Assembly: GCA_017308235.1 (NCBI GenBank)
Contig: JAFKFL010000029.1
Coordinates: 1 to 64,000 of the forward strand
Length of the DNA: 64,000 bases
Direction: 5' to 3'
Origin: Alphaproteobacteria bacterium
GTDB lineage: Bacteria; Pseudomonadota; Alphaproteobacteria; Reyranellales; Reyranellaceae
The notes under the pieces were generated by a model, which was given only the letters and a program-made list of their open reading frames with translations, was not told the origin of the DNA and did no database searches. The position numbers and the translations under genes are program-made. Of this stretch, positions 25,246-34,204 are shown in pieces. Numbering within the stretch: position 1 is the stretch's first letter; each line of letters starts with the position of its first letter.

Positions 25246-26007
25246 TCAAACCCCAGTTCTCTCAAGCTGTCCCGACTTGCGCCATCCCGGCTCGTCGCGG
25301 TCCAGCATACGCTTCAGCGCCTCGAAATGGAGAAACGCCTGCTGCGTGTCGGCCGCGATTTGCTCGGCCGTCTGTCGGGCGCAAGCGTCGTCGATCAGCT
25401 GCAGCGGCCGGCCGGTCTGTAGCGCCAGAACCTGCACCATGGCCGCGCGCTCGAGATAGTAGAGATCTTCATAGGCCTCAGCCATGGTCGGACCGCAGAC
25501 GATGATGCCGTGATTGCGCAGGAAGAGGATGTCCTTGTCGCCCAGCGCGCGGCAGATCCGGTCACCTTCGGTGGTCGAGAGCGCGACGCCACCATAGGTC
25601 TCGTCGTAAGCGATACGGTCCCAGTAGCGAAAGGCATTCTGGGTGCACATCTCGATGCGGCCGTCCTGGATCGAGGTGAGGGCGGTCGCGTAGGGCATGT
25701 GGGTGTGCAGCACGGCCGCCGCGCCTGGTTTGCCGGCGTGGATGCGGGCGTGAATATAGAAGGCGGAGGCTTCGACGGGAAAATGGCCCTCCACCACATT
25801 GCCGGCAAAGTCGGCGATGACGAGATCCGACGGCGTGACCTCCGACCAATGCAGCCCTTGCGGATTGACGAGAAAGAGATCGCCGCGGCCTGGCACGGCC
25901 ATGCTGAAGTGATTGCACACACCTTCATTGAGGCCATGACGTGCGGCAGACCGCAGCGCCGTCGCGAGATCAAGGCGCGCCTGCGTTACCGGATCGTTGA
26001 CCAACAT
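25246..26007 (-). CDS. Class II aldolase/adducin family protein
   Basis: 253 residues. Zn-site motifs are visible: N-terminal LNEGVCNHFSMAVPG, the paired His in VLHTHMPYATAL, and FLRNHGIIVCGPTMAEAYEDLYYLERA. Members act as fuculose-1-phosphate-type aldolases or decarboxylases, though many are of unknown substrate. The ATG at 26005-26007 has GAGGCG upstream; the longer open frame has no support. First gene of a three-gene minus-strand run (aldolase, secreted protein, CMD protein). Confidence 0.87.
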   Translation of the reverse strand: MLVNDPVTQARLDLATALRSAARHGLNEGVCNHFSMAVPGRGDLFLVNPQGLHWSEVTPSDLVIADFAGNVVEGHFPVEASAFYIHARIHAGKPGAAAVLHTHMPYATALTSIQDGRIEMCTQNAFRYWDRIAYDETYGGVALSTTEGDRICRALGDKDILFLRNHGIIVCGPTMAEAYEDLYYLERAAMVQVLALQTGRPLQLIDDACARQTAEQIAADTQQAFLHFEALKRMLDRDEPGWRKSGQLERTGV

Positions 26008-26104
26008 CGAAAGCGCCTCGTTGCAGAAAGAGTATGCGGCCGGCGATGATGAAGGTAAGCGGCTTTGTGGCAAAGCAAAATCGCCGCGCGCAGGAGCATG
26101 GTCG

Positions 26105-27484
26105 ATGGACGTTCTGTTCGGTTCACCGCTCGGAGCCTTGCTGGCGAGGCCTTGGGTCGATCGGGTGGGGCTGGTCGGCTTGCGACGCTGGTACCTGCCA
26201 TTGTCGCGCTTGTGGGCCGCCGCCAACGCGGCTGGTGAGGATGTCGCTCGGTTCCGTGACGAGGTTGGCGCGCCTCTCTCCGCTCTATGGCCAGACTTTC
26301 AGCTGCGGGCCCTGTTGACCCGCAACTTTCAAGCGCTTCTTCACGGCGAAACGGCGCGACGCGCATGGGAAGCGGCGATCTTCAGTGAAGCGGATGCCGA
26401 TCACCATGCTGATCGCGAACCCGGCGAACTCGACCGGCAACGGCGGAAGGCGGCGACCCGCCATCTGGCCACGCGGGGCTGGTTTTATCCGCTGCTGTTT
26501 CCTCGCCGGCCGGCGGTTGCGCGCTGGCGGATCGATCGGCCCGAACAGCTCGATCAAAGATACGGCTCGTTACTCGCCGATCCTGGAAGTCTCTACCGAG
26601 CGCCGCTCGATCCCGGCACGGTCGCTATCTCCCGGTCCTTCGTGAAGAAAGGCTTGCGGGAATATTGGCTGCGCGCTCCCACGCCGTCGGCGCGTCTGCG
26701 GCAATGGTCTGGCAGTGAGATGCTTTATGCGCGTGTCGTCGAGCCAGTCGATCGTGTGCCACGGGAGACGCTGATCTTTGGCAGCGGCCTCTGCCTGGAA
26801 TTCGAATTGCTGTCGGTCGCACGCGATCCTGGCACTCGCCTGGCGGCGATGGGTTGGCGGGTGATCGAGCCGATCTCGCCTTTTCACGGCCTGCGGGCGA
26901 TGCCTGGTTATTACGGTGGTGAACCGTTCTTTGCGGCAGCACCGGCAAGCTCGATCGACCTCATCGCCGGACAAGCGATCGAATCGGCATTGCTCGTCGC
27001 CTGGTCCCGCGCACGCTGGGGTGGCAAGGTGGCGTTGGCGGGCATCTCGATGACGTCGTTCGTGGCGCAGCAGGTGGCAAGTCACTGCCATCTCTGGCCG
27101 GTCGAGGCGCGCCCCGATGCGGCGATGCTGATCAGCCATTCGGGGCGCATCGAGGACGTCACCTTCGGCGGCGCGCTTGCCGCCACCTTGGGCCTTGACC
27201 GCGCCCTGACCGACGCCGGATGGTCACGCGAGACGCTGACGCGGGTGTCGCGCGCGATCGATCCGGCAGAAACGCCAGCCTTGGAGCCGGTGCGCATCCT
27301 CTCGGTACTGGGCGAGACTGACGACTGGATCCCTCACGACGATGGCCTTGCCGTAGCGCGGCGTTGGAAGCTGCCCGAGGTGAACGTCTTCCACTATCGC
27401 CTCGGCCATCTCGGCATGCCCGTACAACTCGTACGCGATCCCGCACCGTTTGATCGACTGCGGCAGGTGCTGGCCGACCAGTAG
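26105..27484 (+). CDS. Alpha/beta hydrolase, ABHD18-like
   Basis: 459 residues from ATG 26105 (MDVLFGSPLGALLARPWVDR). The C-terminal half carries a nucleophile-elbow-like VALAGISMTSFVAQQVA, preceded by YYGGEPFF and followed by ILSVLGETDDWIPHDDGLAVARRW (acid) and HYRLGHLGMPVQ (His), the layout of the DUF2048/ABHD18 family. The elbow reads GISMTS rather than GxSMGG, a deviation worth noting. No signal peptide or membrane helix. Substrate unknown. Divergent from the class II aldolase by 97 bases. Confidence 0.6.
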   Translation: MDVLFGSPLGALLARPWVDRVGLVGLRRWYLPLSRLWAAANAAGEDVARFRDEVGAPLSALWPDFQLRALLTRNFQALLHGETARRAWEAAIFSEADADHHADREPGELDRQRRKAATRHLATRGWFYPLLFPRRPAVARWRIDRPEQLDQRYGSLLADPGSLYRAPLDPGTVAISRSFVKKGLREYWLRAPTPSARLRQWSGSEMLYARVVEPVDRVPRETLIFGSGLCLEFELLSVARDPGTRLAAMGWRVIEPISPFHGLRAMPGYYGGEPFFAAAPASSIDLIAGQAIESALLVAWSRARWGGKVALAGISMTSFVAQQVASHCHLWPVEARPDAAMLISHSGRIEDVTFGGALAATLGLDRALTDAGWSRETLTRVSRAIDPAETPALEPVRILSVLGETDDWIPHDDGLAVARRWKLPEVNVFHYRLGHLGMPVQLVRDPAPFDRLRQVLADQ

Positions 27485-27499
27485 CCGGAAGCTGTCGAT

Positions 27500-27537
27500 C
27501 GCAAACAAAAACGCCGGAGGGCTCTTCCTCCGGCGTT
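27500..27537 (-). terminator. Intrinsic terminator of the RRM protein gene
   Basis: An 11-base perfect stem (27510-27520 with 27527-27537) with a six-base loop is followed, on the minus strand, by TTTTTGTTTG. This orientation ends transcripts of the minus-strand RNA-binding protein gene 18 bases after its stop. On the plus strand there is no U-tract, so it does not serve the hydrolase gene as a typical terminator. Confidence 0.88.
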
Positions 27538-27555
27538 GGTGTTCATCGTAGCGAT

Positions 27556-28209
27556 CTATTGATCGTCGTCGAAACCGCGTTTGCGTGGCTCGTAGTCGCG
27601 TTCGCGACGCTGTGGCCCAGCGTCCCGCCGGCGCTGCGGACGGCCTGCGTCGGCACCGGGTTCGTAGCCACCGCCACCACCACCGGGTCCGCCTGCGCCT
27701 GCACCTCCGCCTCCGGAGTAGTCGGCACGTCGGTCGCGCATGGGGCCACCATCGCCGCCGCCGCCACCGCCGCGGTAGCCACCGCCACCACCGCCACCGA
27801 AGCCGCCGCCTCCACCGCCGCCGCGATAGCCACCGCCACCGCCGCCGCCGAAGCCGCCGCCACCACCACCACCTCCGCCATAGGGCGGGCGTGGGCCGCG
27901 CGGACGGAAGCCACCGCCACCGCCGCCGCCACCGAAGCCGCCGCCACCACCGCCACCTGGCTGGCGCTCGACAGCTTCGCGCACGGCGATCGAGCGACCG
28001 TCCAGTAGCGCACCATTCATGGCCTGCATTGCTGCAGCACCCTGGTCATCCGTTTCCATCTCGAGGAAGGCAAAGCCGCGGCTGCGGCCGGTCTCGCGAT
28101 CCACGATCACTTTCGAAGAGGCAACGGTTCCGAATTGAGAGAAAGCTTCTTGCAGACGCTCGGACGTCACCGAGTAGGGCAGATTGCCCACAAACAATTT
28201 ACGACTCAT
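27556..28209 (-). CDS. Glycine-rich RNA-binding protein with one RRM
   Basis: 217 residues. One RRM at 1-80 with RNP2 KLFVGNLPY and RNP1 RSRGFAFLEM, followed by a long glycine-rich tail (about 85-180) with scattered Arg, Tyr and Phe, ending in a charged basic/acidic tail (RRRDAGPQRRERDYE). Related RRM proteins in cyanobacteria and proteobacteria are cold-induced RNA chaperones. The low-complexity RGG/YGG tail suggests multivalent RNA binding or condensate formation, which is inference. A strong intrinsic terminator follows. Confidence 0.92.
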   Translation of the reverse strand: MSRKLFVGNLPYSVTSERLQEAFSQFGTVASSKVIVDRETGRSRGFAFLEMETDDQGAAAMQAMNGALLDGRSIAVREAVERQPGGGGGGGFGGGGGGGGFRPRGPRPPYGGGGGGGGGFGGGGGGGYRGGGGGGGFGGGGGGGYRGGGGGGDGGPMRDRRADYSGGGGAGAGGPGGGGGGYEPGADAGRPQRRRDAGPQRRERDYEPRKRGFDDDQ

Positions 28210-28768
28210 TCAAGGCTCTGGGCTGGAGGAAGGAGGGAGCGGAGTCCGGCGCGCGCTTGTAGGACGGATGCGTCCCAGCGATCGTAGACATTTGACAGAT
28301 GATGACCAAGAAGCTCACGGAGACAGACGTTGACCGGTATCGCGCTCTCGCGTCTTTGCCGAAGACTCTTGAAGATACTCTCCGGCCAGTGTCGCTATGC
28401 CGCACTTATGCTCTGATTCCGCGTCTGAGTCCACAAGGGTTGAGCTCGAACTCGCCAGACCACACAATCACCGGAAAACGGACCGCGGAAAACGACCGGC
28501 ATGATCATCGACCATTGCCTCCGTGAATCACAACCGGTTGGCCGTTAGAAACTAAGGTGCGGATGAAGCATCTCGGCCGCCGAAGTGGGCAACGCGGACG
28601 AAATCATTCATATCTAGGCCAACAAGGATACGGCGGGATCGCCTGCAGCGTCGCTCGGCGGCGGTGGCGGCAAGCCTTCCGTAGACGAGCCGGGAAATTC
28701 ACGAAGACAACGATGAACAACAAGATATTGGTGCTGTCGTCCTTCTTACCTACGAAGTGAGGGAAAAT
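28210..28768. other. 559-base gap without a supported gene
   Basis: Base composition is visibly lower in GC than the neighbours. One plus-strand frame (28299-28526) starts with two Met codons but has no convincing ribosome binding site, and its codon use turns poor after residue 30. The left part is the upstream region of the RRM gene, whose homologues often have long cold-responsive leaders. The right part is the upstream region of the TPP-enzyme gene. No tRNA, repeat or hairpin with a U-tract was seen. Confidence 0.4.
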
Positions 28769-30457
28769 ATGACGACGTCCCACCCACGCCGCAGCGGCGC
28801 TCAAGTCCTGATCGACCAGCTGCGCATTCACGGCGCCGACACCATCTTTGGCGTTCCTGGCGAAAGCTATCTTGCTGCCTTGGACGCACTCTATGCGCAG
28901 CGCAATTCGCTCCGCTACGTGATCTGCCGGCAGGAGGGCGGGGCCGCCAACATGGCGGAAGCCTATGGCAAGCTTACGGGCAAGCCCGGTATCTGCTTCG
29001 TGACGCGCGGCCCTGGGGCGACCAACGCCAGCATCGGCCTGCACACCGGTTTCCAGGACTCGACCCCCATGATCCTGCTCGTCGGGCAGGTGGCGCGCGA
29101 GCAGGTCGATCGCGAGGCATTCCAGGAGATCGACTACCGGCGCATGTTCGGCCAGATGGCCAAGTGGGTGACGCAAATCGAGGACGCGCGTCGCATCCCT
29201 GAACTCGTGAGCCAGGCCTTTCACAGGGCCGTGAACGGCCGACCGGGGCCGGTCGTGCTCGCTTTGCCGGAGGACATGCTGACCGACGAGGTCGAGGTGG
29301 CCGATGCCGGTCCCTACAAGGTCGCGCGCGGCGCGCCGTCGGCCGATGACATGGCCACGTTGCGCAAGCTCCTGGAACAGGCCCGGCAGCCGATGGTGAT
29401 TCTGGGCGGTGGCGGCTGGACCGCGGATGCGTGCAGTGACATTCGCGCTTTCATCGAGGCGAACAACCTTCCGGTGACGGCGGCTTTCCGCAACCAGGAC
29501 CTTTTCGACAACCGCCATCCCAATTTCGTCGGCGATCTCGGCGTTGGCGCAAGCCCGCCGCTGGCCGAGCGTATCAAGGCTTGCGACCTGATCGTGGCGA
29601 TAGGCCCTCGGCTCGGCGAAGCCACGACGGCCGGCTACACGCTGTTCGACATTCCAGTGCCGAAGCAGACGCTGGTTCATGTTCATGCCGGCGCCGAGGA
29701 ACTGGGCCGGGTGTTCCAGGCGACGCTGCCGATCAACAGTGGCATGGCGAATTTCGCCAAGGCGGCAAAGGCGATGAAGCCGGTCGACGGCACGCGCTGG
29801 AAGGCCCATGTCGAGCAGGGCCGTGCAGCCTATCTCAAGAACATCGAGCCCAACGAGCAACCGGGCGCGGTCAACATGACCGAGGTGATTGCCTGGCTGA
29901 ACAAGCGGCTGCCCGATGATGTGATCGTGACCAACGGCGCGGGAAATTACGCCGCCTTTCTGCATCGCTTCTTCCAGTATCGCGGCTTCAAGAGCCAGCT
30001 CGCACCCACCAGCGGTGCGATGGGCTACGGCGTGCCGGCGGCGGTTGCGGCCAAGATCGTCCAGCCCAACCGCATGGTCGTTTCCCTTGCTGGCGACGGC
30101 TGCTTCCTGATGAATGGTCAGGAGTTCGCGACGGCGGTGCAGCACGGCGCCAATGTCGTGATCGTGGTGGTCGACAACGGCATGTACGGCACGATCCGCA
30201 TGCACCAGGAGCGCGAGTATCCGAAGCGCGTGCACGGAACGGATCTCAAGAACCCGGACTTCGCTGCCTATGCGCGCGCTTTCGGTGGCCATGGTGAGAC
30301 CGTGGAGCGCACAGCGGATTTTGCGGCCGCCTTCGAGCGCGCCGTGGCGGCCGGCAAGCCCGCGATTGTCCATGTGAAGACCGATCCCGAGGCGCTCACC
30401 TCGCGCATCACGCTCAGCAAGCTACGCGAGCAGTCGCTGGCGAGGCAGAAGCACTAG
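28769..30457 (+). CDS. Thiamine-diphosphate enzyme, acetolactate-synthase-like
   Basis: 562 residues from ATG 28769, which follows GAGGG at good distance (a GTG at 28757 is in frame). Three-domain ThDP fold: N-terminal PYR domain with catalytic Glu in RQEGGAANMAEAYGK, central nucleotide-like domain (VILGGGGWTADA), C-terminal PP domain with GDGCFLMNGQE...NGMYGTIRMHQ. No small regulatory subunit gene follows, so it is probably not the IlvBH acetolactate synthase but a relative such as a benzoylformate- or sulfopyruvate-decarboxylase-like enzyme. Substrate unknown. Confidence 0.85.
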   Translation: MTTSHPRRSGAQVLIDQLRIHGADTIFGVPGESYLAALDALYAQRNSLRYVICRQEGGAANMAEAYGKLTGKPGICFVTRGPGATNASIGLHTGFQDSTPMILLVGQVAREQVDREAFQEIDYRRMFGQMAKWVTQIEDARRIPELVSQAFHRAVNGRPGPVVLALPEDMLTDEVEVADAGPYKVARGAPSADDMATLRKLLEQARQPMVILGGGGWTADACSDIRAFIEANNLPVTAAFRNQDLFDNRHPNFVGDLGVGASPPLAERIKACDLIVAIGPRLGEATTAGYTLFDIPVPKQTLVHVHAGAEELGRVFQATLPINSGMANFAKAAKAMKPVDGTRWKAHVEQGRAAYLKNIEPNEQPGAVNMTEVIAWLNKRLPDDVIVTNGAGNYAAFLHRFFQYRGFKSQLAPTSGAMGYGVPAAVAAKIVQPNRMVVSLAGDGCFLMNGQEFATAVQHGANVVIVVVDNGMYGTIRMHQEREYPKRVHGTDLKNPDFAAYARAFGGHGETVERTADFAAAFERAVAAGKPAIVHVKTDPEALTSRITLSKLREQSLARQKH

Positions 30458-30512
30458 GGTAGGGTGTTGCAAAACCTGCTTGCGCCTCTCGGCCTCCGCG
30501 CCTATAGAGACG

Positions 30513-30572
30513 CTTCGTGGAATTTGAGCCGACCGGCTTGCGGCCACGTTAAACCTCGCTAAAAGGTCGGAG
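30513..30572 (+). ncRNA. SAM-II riboswitch (metA element) aptamer
   Basis: All SAM-II elements are visible upstream of metZ: stem P1 CGTGG (30516-30520) with CCACG (30544-30548), the loop GAATTTGAG, TTGC in the hairpin, the TTAAA turn (30549-30553) and the CGCTAAAAG strand (30558-30565), and the pseudoknot CCGACC (30529-30534) with GGTCGG (30565-30570). SAM-II binds S-adenosylmethionine and lowers expression of methionine genes in alphaproteobacteria. The match and the gene downstream agree fully. Confidence 0.93.
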
Positions 30573-30580
30573 AGCCCGCA

Positions 30581-30611
30581 AAGCCCCCGTCCTTACCGGT
30601 CGGGGGTTTTT
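30581..30611 (+). terminator. Intrinsic terminator between SAM-II aptamer and metZ
   Basis: CCCCCG (30584-30589) pairs with CGGGGG (30601-30606); flanking AAG/TTT and an inner CC/GG extend the stem, and TTTTT (30607-30611) follows. It lies 18 bases before the metZ ATG and 11 bases after the aptamer, so it can only serve as a regulated attenuator. Its right arm repeats the aptamer pseudoknot strand GGTCGG (30598-30603). Confidence 0.85.
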
Positions 30612-30629
30612 CGTTGTGGAGGAACGGAC

Positions 30630-31844
30630 ATGGACGGGACGATCGCTGGCAAGAAGAAGCGTGTGGTCGATACCAGCAAGTGGCGGCCGCAGACCCGGGC
30701 CGTGCGCGGCGGACAGCTTCGCTCGAACTTCGACGAAACCTCGGAGGCGCTGTTCCTGACATCGGGCTACGCCTATGCGAGCGCCGAAGAAGCAGAGGCC
30801 ACCTTCAAGGGCGAGAGCGCGCACTACCAGTATTCGCGCTTCGGCAATCCGACCGTCACTATGTTCGAGCAGCGGCTGGCAGCCCTCGAAGGGACGGAAG
30901 CCTGTCGCGCCACCTCGACCGGCATGTCGGCGGTGTTCTATGCGTTGCTGGCGCTGCTCAAGGCTGGCGACCGGGTCGTGGCGGCGCGCCAGCTCTTCGG
31001 TTCGTGTCACTACATCATCTCCGACCTTCTGCCGAAATACGGCGTGCATGGCGAATTGGTCGACGGTGGCGATCTTCAGGCCTGGGAGAAGGCGCTGTCG
31101 AAACCGACACAGGCCGTGCTGTTCGAATCGCCTTCCAATCCGATGCTCGACATCGTCGACATCAAAGCCGTCTGCGAGCTCGCGCACAAAGCGGGCGCCA
31201 CGGTCGTGCTCGACAACGCCTTCGCTACACCGATCCTGCAGCGGCCCCTCGAATGGGGCGCCGATGTCGTCATCCATTCGGCGACCAAGTATATCGACGG
31301 ACAGGGCCGCACGCTCGGCGGCGCTGTGCTGGGTACGAAGGAGTTCATTCTCAACAAGCTCCAGCCCATCATCCGCAACACCGGCCCCTCGCTCAGCCCG
31401 TTCAACGCCTGGGTTCTGGTGAAGGGTCTTGAGACGCTGGGGCTGCGCATCGATCGCCACTGCGCCAATGCCGCGCGTGTGGCGGAAGCATTGGCCGCGC
31501 ATCCGGCGATCTCGCGCGTGCTCTATCCCGCCCGCAAGGATCATCCGCAGCATGAACTCGCGATGCGGCAGATGTCGAGTGGCGGCGGCGTCGTCACCTT
31601 CGACCTCAAGGCCGGCAAATGGGCTGCCTTCGAGACGTTGAATCGTCTGCAGCTTATCGACATCTCCAACAATCTCGGCGACGCCAAGAGCTTGGTCACG
31701 CATCCGGCCACCACCACGCATATGCGTATCGGAGCGGAAGAGCGCGCCAGGCTCGGCATCAACGACGGCACCGTGCGGCTGTCGGTGGGGCTTGAAGATG
31801 CCGACGACGTCATCGCCGATCTGGTGCAGGCGCTGAACGGCTGA
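30630..31844 (+). CDS. metZ: O-succinylhomoserine sulfhydrylase
   Basis: 404 residues, Cys/Met-metabolism PLP family. PLP Lys at about 220 in HSATKYIDGQGRTLGG; FGNPTVTMFEQRLAALEG and SPSNPMLDIVDIKAV fit MetZ-type enzymes, which make homocysteine directly from O-succinylhomoserine and sulfide. GGAGG lies upstream of the ATG. Controlled by the SAM-II riboswitch and terminator immediately upstream. Followed 17 bases later by a TenA-like gene. Confidence 0.93.
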   Translation: MDGTIAGKKKRVVDTSKWRPQTRAVRGGQLRSNFDETSEALFLTSGYAYASAEEAEATFKGESAHYQYSRFGNPTVTMFEQRLAALEGTEACRATSTGMSAVFYALLALLKAGDRVVAARQLFGSCHYIISDLLPKYGVHGELVDGGDLQAWEKALSKPTQAVLFESPSNPMLDIVDIKAVCELAHKAGATVVLDNAFATPILQRPLEWGADVVIHSATKYIDGQGRTLGGAVLGTKEFILNKLQPIIRNTGPSLSPFNAWVLVKGLETLGLRIDRHCANAARVAEALAAHPAISRVLYPARKDHPQHELAMRQMSSGGGVVTFDLKAGKWAAFETLNRLQLIDISNNLGDAKSLVTHPATTTHMRIGAEERARLGINDGTVRLSVGLEDADDVIADLVQALNG

Positions 31845-31861
31845 CGAGGCATCGGACGGCC

Positions 31862-32482
31862 GTGACACTTGCCCGAGCGCTCTGGCAGGCCAACGCCGAC
31901 TTGGCGCGGAAAATCCTCACCCATCCCTTCGTACGCGGTCTGGGTGACGGATCGCTGCCGGTCGAAAGCTTCAAGGCATACGTGGCGCAGGACGCCTACT
32001 TCCTGGAAGCCTTCGCTCGCAGCTATGCCTTCTGCCTCGCCAACGGCGAGACGCGTTCGGATCTCTACGGTTTTGCCGATCTGATCGCGGGCGTCCTGGA
32101 CGAACTCAAGCTGCATGCCAGCTACGCGGAACGCTGGAAGGTCGAGCTGCACGGCGTCGTGCCGATCGCTGCGACGCGTGCCTATGTCGATTTCCTTCTC
32201 GCGGCAGCCCGACGCGGCGATCTTGGCGAGACGGTCGCTGCCATGACGCCATGCATGAGGCTCTACGCTTTTCTCGGCCAAACGTTGGCTCGCACCGAAG
32301 TGGCTCCGCTTTATGCCGAGTGGGTGAAGACTTACGCCGACCCCGGTTTCGAGGCCCTGGCGTCGCGGCTGGAGGTGCTGCTCGATGGCCACGCGACCGA
32401 CAGTGAGGCGGTACGCGTGAACTATCGCGGAGCCATGGAGCTTGAATACCGCTTCTTCGACGCCCATTGGGGCAAAGAGTAG
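31862..32482 (+). CDS. TenA-family thiaminase II-like protein
   Basis: 206 residues with a GTG start. The helical TenA fold is recognisable: HPFVRGLGDGSLPVESFKAYVAQDAYFLEAFARSY, with Asp44 in the QDxYF motif, candidate catalytic Cys131 (AAMTPCMRLYAFLG) and C-terminal Glu in AMELEYRFFDAHW. Cys presence places it in the TenA_C group that hydrolyses aminopyrimidines in thiamine salvage. It lies 17 bases after metZ and may be read through with it. Confidence 0.85.
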   Translation: MTLARALWQANADLARKILTHPFVRGLGDGSLPVESFKAYVAQDAYFLEAFARSYAFCLANGETRSDLYGFADLIAGVLDELKLHASYAERWKVELHGVVPIAATRAYVDFLLAAARRGDLGETVAAMTPCMRLYAFLGQTLARTEVAPLYAEWVKTYADPGFEALASRLEVLLDGHATDSEAVRVNYRGAMELEYRFFDAHWGKE

Positions 32483-32576
32483 GCGCAAGCGCCTTTCAAT
32501 TGCCTCGCCGAGCGACCGCAACAAATGAGCGGTACCGAACGTTGCCGTCGGTCCCTCATTTCAACATCGCGTCGGC

Positions 32577-33686
32577 ATGCGTACGGATCAGCCTGGTCAG
32601 CTTCAGTCGCTTACCCCTTTGCGTGGCATCGCAGCCCTCTGGGTGGTGCTCTATCACTACGCGTCACAGTATCTTCCGGCGCTTCACGCCGATCGCTACA
32701 CCCATCTTTTCGACAAGGGGTATCTCGCTGTCGATCTCTTTTTCATGTTGAGCGGCTTCGTGCTCACACATGTCTATTGGCGCGTCTTCACTGAACCAGT
32801 CCGCGGTTCCTATGGGCGCTTCCTGCTTGCCCGCGTGGCGCGGCTCTATCCGCTGCATCTCTTCGTGCTATCGCTTTTCATCGCAACGGCATTGGCGTCT
32901 CGTGCGGTTGAATATGCGACGACAGGCACCTTCGAAAAGGTGGCGATCGAGGGTTCGCAATCCGTGACGGCACTGGTCGCCAACCTCTTCATGCTTCAGG
33001 GCTTGAAGGCAAGCGAGCTCAGCTGGAACTACCCGGCCTGGTCGATCAGCGTCGAGTTCATTGCCTATCTCGGTTTCCCGCTTGCTTTGCCGGTAATCTG
33101 GCGCGCCCGTCCATCGAGAAAGATCGTACTGGCGCTCCTTCTTGTTGCCGCGCTCGCCGGGCTGGCCGGCGTCACTCACGACGATTTCGATCAATGGGAC
33201 GGGCCGCTGGCCTTGCTGCGCTGCATGCCCGAGTTCCTGATCGGCAGCCTGCTCTATGCGGCTTTCGCCGGTCGGTGTTGGAGATCGTCCCTGGGGCGAG
33301 ACGGGGTTCTGGTCTCTGTTACCGTCGCTCTGCTTCTGCTGTTGCACCACGGAAGCAACGATTTTCTGGTGATCCTTCTCTTTCCGGTATTGATCCTGGC
33401 GGCGGTCGCGAACCAGGGCAGGGCCGCGGCGTTGCTCAATACGGCGCCGCTCGTGTGGCTCGGTGAGATTTCCTATTCGCTTTACCTAGTCCATGGCCTC
33501 GTGCAGTTCGTCGCAACGCAACTGCTCGACGCCACCGGTCACGACAGCCGCGATGAGCTTTCGATGGCGGCTTCGCTTCTGATCATGATCGTCATGCTCG
33601 TCGCTTCGTTCCTGTGTGCCGGCTATGGACACCACAGCGTCGAGAAAACCGGCCGGCAGCGGCTACGACTGCTGTTCGGCGCCTAG
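32577..33686 (+). CDS. Acyltransferase 3 family membrane protein
   Basis: 369 residues with about ten membrane helices. N terminus LQSLTPLRGIAALWVVLYHY (catalytic-type His), then GYLAVDLFFMLSGFVLTHVY and RFLLARVARLYPLHL are signatures of the OafA/NodX acyltransferase 3 family, which O-acetylates or acylates surface glycans. No glycosyltransferase is adjacent, so the acceptor is unknown. A frame starting at 32525 overlaps but lacks family features. Confidence 0.88.
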   Translation: MRTDQPGQLQSLTPLRGIAALWVVLYHYASQYLPALHADRYTHLFDKGYLAVDLFFMLSGFVLTHVYWRVFTEPVRGSYGRFLLARVARLYPLHLFVLSLFIATALASRAVEYATTGTFEKVAIEGSQSVTALVANLFMLQGLKASELSWNYPAWSISVEFIAYLGFPLALPVIWRARPSRKIVLALLLVAALAGLAGVTHDDFDQWDGPLALLRCMPEFLIGSLLYAAFAGRCWRSSLGRDGVLVSVTVALLLLLHHGSNDFLVILLFPVLILAAVANQGRAAALLNTAPLVWLGEISYSLYLVHGLVQFVATQLLDATGHDSRDELSMAASLLIMIVMLVASFLCAGYGHHSVEKTGRQRLRLLFGA

Positions 33687-33717
33687 GTGCGACGTTTTTC
33701 GGATTGGTGATCGTGGG

Positions 33718-34161
33718 CTAGAGTTCCGCGAGCTTTTCCATCGAACGGTCGAGGGCGCCGTGCAGGTCGGTGGTGAGCTTGGCGCCCATCGCGGTGCGCA
33801 CCTCCTGCTCGGCCTCCGCCCAAAGCGGCAGGGCGCGCTTGAACAGCGCGCGGCCGGCGGCTGTTGCCACGAAATCGCGCCGCCGCCGATCGCCCGATAT
33901 CGCGGGCTCCACCAGGCCATCGTGAAGCAACGGCCGGAGGTTCCTTGTCAGGGTCGTGCGGTCCGTTGCCACAAGCTCGGCCAGGCGACCGATCGAGACC
34001 GGTCCCTCCGCGACGATGAAGCCCAGGAGCGAGAACTGCGAGATCTTGAGGCCCGTCGGCGCGAGGTGCTTGCCATAGATGACCGTCACGCGCCGTGCCG
34101 CGCCTCTCAGGCGGAAGCAGGTGCATTCGGTTGGTGAAAGACGCAGCGACGGACTGGACAT
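33718..34161 (-). CDS. MarR-family transcriptional regulator
   Basis: 147 residues with the MarR winged helix: LAPTGLKISQFSLLGFIVAEGPVSIGRLAELVATDRTTLTRNLRPLLHDGLV and wing DRRRRDFVATAAGRALF. Divergent from a thioesterase gene across 78 bases containing an imperfect palindrome, the usual arrangement for autoregulation and control of the neighbour. Ligand unknown, possibly an aromatic or acyl compound given the thioesterase. Confidence 0.88.
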   Translation of the reverse strand: MSSPSLRLSPTECTCFRLRGAARRVTVIYGKHLAPTGLKISQFSLLGFIVAEGPVSIGRLAELVATDRTTLTRNLRPLLHDGLVEPAISGDRRRRDFVATAAGRALFKRALPLWAEAEQEVRTAMGAKLTTDLHGALDRSMEKLAEL

Positions 34162-34204
34162 CCGCGGAGACTACCGCCGGCTCTTGCCGCGGCCAAGCCA
34201 GAAT

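Noticed and set aside
27560..28008. Tandem GCC/CCG-rich repeats that look like a repeat array or CRISPR-like region
   Set aside because: They are the codons of the glycine-rich tail of the RRM protein on the minus strand. Units are irregular with no spacers.
28299..28526. Open frame MMTKKLTETDVDRYRALAS in the gap before the TPP enzyme gene
   Set aside because: No convincing ribosome binding site, poor codon pattern after residue 30, and no recognised relatives.
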